A stretch of DNA of 11,496 nucleotides from an uncultured archaeon (GTDB taxonomy: Archaea; Thermoproteota; Nitrososphaeria; Conexivisphaerales; CALBHZ01): NCBI GenBank assembly GCA_937892815.1, contig CALBHZ010000173.1, positions 1 to 11,496 of the forward strand, read 5' to 3'. Below are positions 7,118 through 11,496 of the stretch, piece by piece (position 1 is the first letter of the stretch; the number at the start of each line of letters is the position of its first letter). A model generated the notes under the pieces. It saw only the letters and a program-made list of their open reading frames with translations. It was not told where the DNA came from and did no database searches. The position numbers were made by a program, and so were the translations under genes.

Positions 7118-7882
7118 GTGGAAGAGCTGATCAAGCTTGTACTGAATAGGAAGCTAAGCGCAAATCAGATAGCTTTACAATTAATGGAAAAATCGTCCTC
7201 TTTACCATCTAATGAGATTGAAAAGGCGGCGGAACTGGCTTATAGGTTAAGACCAACGATGCCTATCTTCGGAAACGTTCTACTAGCAGTACTTGAACTT
7301 AGGGAGAAAGGGGAGAAGGTCGATGAACTTATTTCACTTTTCAAACGATCTATCAGCTCTTCCGTAGATCATGCAATAGAGTACTTGAAAGGAACAAAGG
7401 AGATCGCAACAATTAGTTTTAGCTCTCAAGTTCTCATGCTTCTTGAAGCCTTAAGCCCCGAAAAGGTGTTCGTCTCCTTATCTAATCCCGGAGGAGAAGG
7501 TAGGGCTTTAGCAAATGAGCTTAGAAGGCGAGGAATCGACGTTCGTCTTCTATGTGATTCTGCTATCTGTTACGCAGCTAGAGAAGCGGATGTGGGAGTT
7601 GTGGGAGCGGACGCTTTGTACTCAGATGGATTTTTAAATAAAATAGGAACTAGGGCCTTAGCGCTGTTTCTTAAAGAGTATTCGAAGAAGCTGATAGTTC
7701 TATCGACGTCTTTTAAGTTCGATCCATTAAGAACCCATAAATTCGAGTACGCCGAGGAAGTAAGCGGTTGTCCCTTATTCGAATTCGTTCCCATATACGA
7801 TAATATACTACTATCTCTTGAAGATGGGATCTGTAAATGGCGCTATAGAGATCCGAGGAAGTTCATTCAAAGTAATCTGTAA
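7118..7882 (+). CDS. aIF2B-like protein (eIF2B alpha/beta/delta family), short form
   Basis: This 254-residue protein belongs to the eIF2B alpha/beta/delta superfamily, which also holds methylthioribose-1-phosphate isomerase and ribose-1,5-bisphosphate isomerase. The helical N-terminal part (about 1-90) is followed by the Rossmann-like domain. It has DSAICYAAREADVGVVGADA (147-166) and NKIGT (174-178), then SFKFDPL near 200. The region that reads THCxS in the isomerases is ISFSS here (99-103), so the catalytic cysteine of those enzymes is absent, although Asp165 of GAD is kept. Family members are usually 300 residues or more. The missing length is at the N-terminus and around the usual ESRP segment, which reads NPGGEGRAL here. 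A non-catalytic regulatory or binding role is more likely than AMP salvage. The start is GTG. Its 3' end overlaps the nuclease gene on the other strand by 20 bases. Confidence 0.8.
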   Translation: MEELIKLVLNRKLSANQIALQLMEKSSSLPSNEIEKAAELAYRLRPTMPIFGNVLLAVLELREKGEKVDELISLFKRSISSSVDHAIEYLKGTKEIATISFSSQVLMLLEALSPEKVFVSLSNPGGEGRALANELRRRGIDVRLLCDSAICYAAREADVGVVGADALYSDGFLNKIGTRALALFLKEYSKKLIVLSTSFKFDPLRTHKFEYAEEVSGCPLFEFVPIYDNILLSLEDGICKWRYRDPRKFIQSNL

Positions 7883-8825
7883 TATACGTATGAAGAGATG
7901 AGATAGGGTTTGCTAAAAAGCCAAGCCTTCTCAATGAATAAGCGAAATCCCTTGAGTGGCCGAATACAGTATATATTCTATCCGGATTCGACCTTTTAAC
8001 GAAGCTAATAAGCTCGTCATAATCGGCGTGATCGCTAAGGGGTAAGCCATTCCTAATCTTATTAATTGCCCAGCCCGTAAAAGCAATGTACCTTATACCT
8101 AAGTTTTTCAACATTCTAACGATTGTAGGGTTATTAGGCGCTATTAGTAGAAATGGCCTATTTTTCGGCAATTCCTTTATATTTGATGTTACGCTATCGG
8201 GGTACGGTATATCAATACCCATTTTTCGATATACTGAATTAAACATTTCAATAGTTTTGTATACGTAAAGAGGTTTCCAACTCTGGAATAAATACGTAAG
8301 TAGCTGAGCTTTTCCCAAAGAATAACCAAGTAATGCTATTCCCTTGCCTTTTTCGAACTCACTCGCTATTGCGTTCATGGTATTTCTTAAAATCCAGGCT
8401 AGATGAGGGAACTTATACTCGCTTCTCCCATAAGTTGAATCCACGATAAGGGTCTCGCAACTTCTACTTCTCGCTTTATCTAAAAAGCCCCTCGGCCTTC
8501 CGGCAATATCTCCAGTATAAAATACCCTCCCCTCTATTAGGATTCCTCTACTACCTAGTATATGACCAGTATCTACTAGCTCCACTCCTCTCAAATCTTC
8601 AGTGTATTCCCTTACCCTATATCCTTTAGCTTTCAGTATTTCAACGGTTTCTCTCGAAGCTATTACTTTGGAATCTCCTATGTATGGGGGGACGTGATCG
8701 GAATGTGCATGAGAAATGAAGATGTATTTAGAATTTACAGTGTATTTAGGATCTAGAGCTATCCAGTCGTCTTTGAACTTTACCATTAAAACTCCTTTTT
8801 TCACTTTAATTCCAGAAGGGTCCAT
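7863..8825 (-). CDS. Metallo-beta-lactamase-fold nuclease (COG1236/Ysh1-like)
   Basis: This 320-residue cytoplasmic metal-dependent hydrolase belongs to the group that includes archaeal CPSF-like RNA processing exonucleases and ligase-associated DNA exonucleases. Motifs in order are HAHSDH (39-44), the metal histidine in DTGHILGS (His88), YTGD (Asp106), DSTYG, LSDHADYDEL (near 264) and the last metal histidine in FGHS (near 291). SDHADYDEL resembles the ligase-associated subgroup, so DNA repair is as plausible as RNA 3'-end trimming. No KH domain is present, unlike archaeal FttA/CPSF1. The length is typical of the short exonuclease class and the metal site appears complete. The ATG has a TATA box 31-39 bases upstream. 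The gene is convergent with, and overlaps, the aIF2B-like gene. Confidence 0.85.
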   Translation of the reverse strand: MDPSGIKVKKGVLMVKFKDDWIALDPKYTVNSKYIFISHAHSDHVPPYIGDSKVIASRETVEILKAKGYRVREYTEDLRGVELVDTGHILGSRGILIEGRVFYTGDIAGRPRGFLDKARSRSCETLIVDSTYGRSEYKFPHLAWILRNTMNAIASEFEKGKGIALLGYSLGKAQLLTYLFQSWKPLYVYKTIEMFNSVYRKMGIDIPYPDSVTSNIKELPKNRPFLLIAPNNPTIVRMLKNLGIRYIAFTGWAINKIRNGLPLSDHADYDELISFVKRSNPDRIYTVFGHSRDFAYSLRRLGFLANPISSLHTYITDYFE

Positions 8826-8855
8826 TATCTCTCTAACGGGAGAGAGGGAATATAA

Positions 8856-8864
8856 CCTTTATAT
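8856..8864 (-). promoter_or_regulatory. TATA box of MBL nuclease
   Basis: ATATAAAGG on the minus strand lies 31-39 bases ahead of the ATG, giving a leader of only a few bases. Confidence 0.5.
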
Positions 8865-8880
8865 GATCGCCAGATTTAAT

Positions 8881-8902
8881 GTCTTCTTAATTTTCCGAAG
8901 AC
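8881..8902. repeat. Short inverted repeat in the divergent spacer
   Basis: GTCTTC and GAAGAC form a perfect six-base stem around a ten-base A+T-rich loop. It lies about 56-77 bases upstream of the MBL nuclease start. It could be an operator or a weak hairpin, and chance is not excluded. Confidence 0.4.
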
Positions 8903-8912
8903 CTAAATCCTC

Positions 8913-8941
8913 CTTAAGTAAAAAGTAGCTCAACTTAAGTA
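8913..8941. repeat. Paired CTTAAGTA motifs
   Basis: CTTAAGTA occurs at 8913-8920 and 8934-8941, 21 bases apart, each containing the palindrome CTTAAG. The spacing of two helical turns is what a regulator binding one face of DNA would use. Eight-base repeats are short enough to arise by chance. Confidence 0.4.
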
Positions 8942-9097
8942 GGAAATGGAGGATGAAGTCTAGATGTGCGTTTTAGAAAAATTCCCATCTAAACATATAG
9001 CCGGATAAGTAAGGATGATCTTAGAGGTGTTAAAGGCTGTTCTTTTAATGTATTGAAAAGTTAAAAATTGTTCGCTTAAAGATCGATATTACATAAC

Positions 9098-9105
9098 ATT
9101 TAATA
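9098..9105 (+). promoter_or_regulatory. TATA box of YchF-like GTPase
   Basis: ATTTAATA lies 27-34 bases ahead of the ATG at 9132, consistent with a leaderless transcript. Confidence 0.45.
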
Positions 9106-9131
9106 CGGCCTCTTGTTAAAATATCCTTAAG

Positions 9132-10346
9132 ATGCCCGTAAGGATAGGTCTTATAGGCAAGACAAATACCGGTAAAACAACCTTCTTCAATGCAGCTACT
9201 CTTTTGCAAGCCGAAGTCAATAAATATCCATTTACAACTAAAGAGCCCTTTCAAGGGATAGCTTATGTAGTAACCTTATGCGTATGTAAGGAGCTTGGAG
9301 TTAAGGATAACCCTCAGAATTCAGCTTGTATAGATGGGTGGAGATATGTGCCTATAGAGCTATGGGATTTACCTGGCCTTATTAAAGGGGCTAGCTACGG
9401 CAGAGGACTAGGGACTAAATTCCTAACCGTAGCGTCGGCTAGCGATGCTTTAATTCACGTCGTAGATGCTTCGGGAAGTATAGATGAGGAGGGGAGGATA
9501 GCTGAGCCTGGAACTAGCGATCCGGTTAAGGATTTTGAAGAAATAGAGGGAGAGCTTGTTAACTGGTACAAGAGGTTAATCGAACATAATAGAGATAAGA
9601 TAGCGAAGAACATGAAGAATCCGAGAACGGATCCAATTGAAGCGATAGCGAACCCTCTACATGGAGCTAAGATAACGGAGGAACACGTCAGGTTAGCTTT
9701 AAGGAGAACGGGTCTTAGCGCGGAAGATTTCAATAATTGGTCAGACGAGCAGATGTGGAAGTTCGCAGGAGCTTTAAGGGAAATATCCAAGCCAACGATA
9801 ATACTGGCCAACAAGATAGATATTCCTGGGGCCGAGAAGAACTACAGGAGGCTCAGGGATGCTTACAAAGACTTAATTGTAGTTCCAGCTAGCGCCGAAG
9901 CGGAGCTGGCCTTGAGAAGAGCCGAACAAGCTAAGCTCATTAAATACATACCCGGAAGCGAGAGCTTTAAAGTAATAAATGAAAGAGCTTTAAATGAGAA
10001 ACAAAAGTGGGCTTTAGAGTTCATAGAGAGGTTTATAATGAGAGAGTACTTGAGGACCGGCGTTCAATTCGCCTTAAACGTAACGGTTTTCAAGCTTTTG
10101 AGAATGAACGCCGTGTACCCGGTTTACGATCCAGTAAAGTTAAGCGATAAACACGGGCGGGTTCTACCGGACGTATTCTTAATGCACGATGGCGCTACAA
10201 TTAAGGATTTAGCCGAAGAAATACATTCGGAGTTGGCTAAAGGTCTATTGTACGGGATAGACGCTAGAACCGGTTTAAGGCTTCCCGTAGATTATAGGTT
10301 GAAAGATCGCGATATTATAAGTATCGTTTCCACTACTAGGAAGTAA
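9132..10346 (+). CDS. ychF: Archaeal YchF/OLA1-type TGS-domain GTPase
   Basis: This 404-residue cytoplasmic P-loop NTPase is of the Obg-related YchF group, thought to act with ribosomes. The P-loop GKTNTGKT is at 9-16, the G3 motif DLPG at 79-82 followed by GRGLG (90-94), and G4 NKID at 227-230. A PASAEAE segment follows, and the C-terminal TGS domain spans about 320-402. An extended insertion with CVCKELGV (50-57) and CIDG (66-69) is characteristic of the archaeal branch. As I recall, that branch usually has a further cysteine about where Asp59 stands and DxAG rather than DLPG. The ATG start fits the P-loop position and the TATA box. Its stop is directly next to the stop of the small membrane protein on the other strand. 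Confidence 0.93.
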   Translation: MPVRIGLIGKTNTGKTTFFNAATLLQAEVNKYPFTTKEPFQGIAYVVTLCVCKELGVKDNPQNSACIDGWRYVPIELWDLPGLIKGASYGRGLGTKFLTVASASDALIHVVDASGSIDEEGRIAEPGTSDPVKDFEEIEGELVNWYKRLIEHNRDKIAKNMKNPRTDPIEAIANPLHGAKITEEHVRLALRRTGLSAEDFNNWSDEQMWKFAGALREISKPTIILANKIDIPGAEKNYRRLRDAYKDLIVVPASAEAELALRRAEQAKLIKYIPGSESFKVINERALNEKQKWALEFIERFIMREYLRTGVQFALNVTVFKLLRMNAVYPVYDPVKLSDKHGRVLPDVFLMHDGATIKDLAEEIHSELAKGLLYGIDARTGLRLPVDYRLKDRDIISIVSTTRK

Positions 10347-10616
10347 TTACTTCTTTTTTTGAACCTTCTCCTCTATCGGTCCTACGGTCTTCTCCAACTC
10401 TTTCTCTATTTCCTCAATTGGCTTTGGTTCGGGAGCCGTTGCTATGGTATAGCCTATCCAAGCTATAATTCCGAGGATAATCGCTACGGCTACAAATGCG
10501 GTAATTTTAAGAACTTCGATAAACCACGGAGATAAAAATACAAGCCATGCATACGATACGATACCGATAACGCTTAAAATAGATATTATTAATCCTATCA
10601 TCTTATCTTTGCTCAA
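10347..10616 (-). CDS. Small two-helix membrane protein of unknown function
   Basis: This 89-residue protein has two hydrophobic helices (about 7-30 and 35-58), the second ending GIIAWIGYTIA. A charged cytoplasmic-type tail follows, beginning APEPKPIEEIEKELEK and ending KKK, probably a short helix or coiled coil. The proline-rich hinge after the second helix suggests a membrane anchor that presents the tail to a partner. I recall similar small proteins in other archaea but no established role. The start is TTG, placed by a TATA box 26-34 bases upstream; an internal ATG five codons later is the alternative. The gene is convergent and abutting with the GTPase and divergent from the VIT1-like gene. 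Confidence 0.75.
   Translation of the reverse strand: MSKDKMIGLIISILSVIGIVSYAWLVFLSPWFIEVLKITAFVAVAIILGIIAWIGYTIATAPEPKPIEEIEKELEKTVGPIEEKVQKKK
10350..10362 (+). terminator. Probable T-tract terminator of YchF, inside the opposing gene
   Basis: ACTTCTTTTTTTG starts three bases after the GTPase stop and gives the oligo-T run expected of archaeal termination. The same bases encode the Lys-rich C-terminus of the membrane protein on the minus strand, so the tract seems to do both jobs. Confidence 0.45.
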
Positions 10617-10641
10617 ATCTCATGTTACTAACGCTTCCAGA

Positions 10642-10650
10642 ATTAATAAA
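10642..10650 (-). promoter_or_regulatory. TATA box of small membrane protein
   Basis: TTTATTAAT on the minus strand lies 26-34 bases ahead of the TTG, favouring that codon over the ATG five codons downstream. Confidence 0.5.
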
Positions 10651-10707
10651 TTTTTATTACCCGACCACGAACGATAAGACAATTTACGACTTACGACATA
10701 GAAAATA

Positions 10708-10726
10708 CTTTAAATACCTTTATATC
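10708..10726 (+). promoter_or_regulatory. Promoter of VIT1-like gene
   Basis: Two overlapping TATA-like elements, CTTTAAATA (10708-10716) and CTTTATATC (10718-10726), precede the TTG at 10754. The first resembles the malic enzyme promoter and would give a leader of about 15 bases containing GAAGGAAGG. The second would give an almost leaderless transcript. Confidence 0.45.
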
Positions 10727-10753
10727 TAAGCTCGAAGGAAGGTATACTAACGG

Positions 10754-11272
10754 TTGATAGGCTGGTTATTAGAAGAGCTTTTCCGTAGAGCTGGCGTGAA
10801 GATAGTAGCTAAAGAGGAAGTTCTAAACGTTGCCAGAAGGTACTTCTTCATTAACGCCTTCGATGGCTTAATGATATCTTTAGGAGTGTTATTGGGAGGT
10901 CACTTTGGAGCGCATATTTCGAGTAGAGGTCTCCTATTCGCTTTAATAGGCTCCGTAATAGCTATGGGCCTATCGGGTTTCTTCGGAGCGTACATTTCTG
11001 AGAGAGCTGAAAGATTGAAGAGCATAAAGGAGATAGAAAATCAAATACATCAGGATCTATCCGGTACAAGATACGAAAACCAGCTGAGGCAAATGGGATA
11101 TCCTTCTCCTGAATCTGCTGCTGCAAGTGCTTTATGGCAAAAGGGAGGAGTTGCACCTGAACCGCACGAAACACCAGAGGTGGTTATGAAAGGAGAAAGT
11201 GGTGTAAGCAAGGAAAATCTTCTGTTCTTAGCTCTTCTCGTTATTGCACTTATTCTTCTTCTGAGGAGATGA
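10754..11272 (+). CDS. VIT1/CCC1-like membrane protein with aberrant C-terminal half
   Basis: The open frame encodes 172 residues. Residues 1-105 look like an archaeal VIT1/CCC1-family (iron/manganese transporter-like) protein. Landmarks are ARRYFFINAFDG (27-38), a first hydrophobic helix, then SVIAMGLSGFFGAYISERAE (67-86) and an acidic, amphipathic stretch ending IHQDLSGT (98-105). In this family the text after that point should be a conserved segment leading into further membrane helices. Instead RYENQLRQMGYPSPESAA begins at residue 106. The rest is a hydrophilic Pro/Glu-rich stretch and one C-terminal helix (LLFLALLVIALILLLRR). Codon preference changes at the same place (more CTT/CTG for Leu and GCA for Ala). 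The product is therefore a 5' fragment joined to foreign sequence, by assembly chimera, integration or fusion. The start is TTG. Confidence 0.65.
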   Translation: MIGWLLEELFRRAGVKIVAKEEVLNVARRYFFINAFDGLMISLGVLLGGHFGAHISSRGLLFALIGSVIAMGLSGFFGAYISERAERLKSIKEIENQIHQDLSGTRYENQLRQMGYPSPESAAASALWQKGGVAPEPHETPEVVMKGESGVSKENLLFLALLVIALILLLRR

Positions 11273-11275
11273 ACC

Positions 11276-11496
11276 ATGATCGTGAAAATAACCGTTTCAG
11301 TCTCAAAAACTTCTGGAAGAAGCCTTTCAATAGCTGGTATGCCAGTTTATGTTGAAGACAGGCAGAAAGGCTGGAGGCTTACTGTAGTTGACAGAAATAA
11401 CTTAAGAATAATCTTTGACAGAGTTCTGAAAACAAAAGATGACATCGCATGGTATGTTGCAAAATTTGAGCATCCACCGAACATAACGATAATAGC
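11276..11496 (+). CDS. Unrecognised protein, 3' end beyond the window
   Basis: At least 73 codons are open to the window edge. The ATG lies three bases after the previous stop and follows GAGGAG, a clear Shine-Dalgarno unlike most genes here. The visible part begins MIVKITVSVSK and is rich in beta-strand-like alternation. It includes GMPVYVEDRQKGWRLTVVD, then an alpha/beta-like IAWYVAKFEHPP. I do not recognise a family. Tight coupling to the upstream stop suggests an operon, but that operon seems to belong to the foreign segment right of base 11067. Confidence 0.55.
   Translation, partial: MIVKITVSVSKTSGRSLSIAGMPVYVEDRQKGWRLTVVDRNNLRIIFDRVLKTKDDIAWYVAKFEHPPNITII

Larger units (their letters stand above)
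8826..9131. other. 306-base divergent intergenic region without a gene
   Basis: This is the longest non-coding gap in the window, between the MBL nuclease and the YchF-like GTPase. It holds the promoters of both genes, a short inverted repeat at 8881-8902 and a CTTAAGTA direct repeat at 8913-8920 and 8934-8941. I find no tRNA, convincing C/D box RNA or credible open frame. The central part (about 8945-9090) has no recognised content. Confidence 0.6.

Noticed and set aside
7118..7882. Ribose-1,5-bisphosphate isomerase of the AMP pathway
   Set aside because: The catalytic cysteine segment is replaced by ISFSS and no partner gene is nearby.
7863..8825. FttA/aCPSF1 transcription termination factor
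   Set aside because: It lacks the N-terminal KH domains and is about half the length of that protein.
9015..9056. Thirteen-residue hydrophobic peptide frame (MILEVLKAVLLMY)
   Set aside because: It is too short to judge, has only a weak AAGG ahead of it and no clear promoter.
9010..9060. C/D box guide RNA (GGATGATC as a possible C box)
   Set aside because: The C box does not match the consensus and no D box (CTGA) lies at a suitable distance.
1..11496. CRISPR arrays, tRNA or rRNA genes, insertion sequences
   Set aside because: I read both strands and found no spaced direct repeats of CRISPR type, no T-arm/anticodon pattern and no transposase.

Overview
The window reads as genomic DNA from a thermophile-like archaeon, most plausibly in the Thermoproteota (TACK) part of the tree. 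The evidence is a type II (archaeal) GAPDH, an aIF2B-family protein, a family 4 uracil-DNA glycosylase, an archaeal YchF-type GTPase and A+T-rich TATA boxes placed about 25-35 bases ahead of most starts. Shine-Dalgarno sequences are rare, and six of the twelve recognisable starts are GTG or TTG. I cannot assign a lineage below that level. The first 27 bases are residual Nextera (Tn5) library adapter, so the left edge is the physical end of an assembled contig.

Layout, left to right. On the minus strand are a pyrrolysine-free homologue of monomethylamine methyltransferase MtmB (85-1389) and a TauE/SafE-type anion exporter (1506-2294). The exporter diverges from an ArsR-family, cysteine-containing repressor (2377-2763) across a compact two-way promoter. 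CorA (2817-3773, minus) diverges from a malic enzyme (3938-5320, plus) across an A+T-rich spacer holding a 16-base tandem repeat with a 20-base period. Next, all on the plus strand, come uracil-DNA glycosylase, type II GAPDH and a short aIF2B-like protein. The aIF2B-like gene overlaps tail to tail with a metallo-beta-lactamase-fold nuclease (7863-8825, minus). After a 306-base non-coding gap come the YchF-like GTPase (plus) and, directly abutting it, a small two-helix membrane protein (minus). That gene diverges from a VIT1/CCC1-like membrane protein (plus).

The genes do not form one pathway. Most look like single-gene, leaderless or short-leader transcription units. Malic enzyme and GAPDH serve central carbon metabolism. 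UDG and possibly the MBL nuclease act on nucleic acids. The exporter and ArsR repressor look like a self-contained stress module. No corrinoid protein, RamA, MtbA or Pyl gene is present to pair with the MtmB homologue.

Two places deserve most attention. The first is the MtmB homologue: isoleucine sits where pyrrolysine is expected and the other substrate-pocket residues also appear changed, which suggests a methyl donor other than monomethylamine. The second is the right end. The VIT1-like protein leaves its family pattern abruptly near base 11067 and is followed by sequence with different codon preference and an unrecognised partial gene. This is either an assembly or amplification chimera or a real integration breakpoint. 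I did not find a clearly new multi-gene system here.
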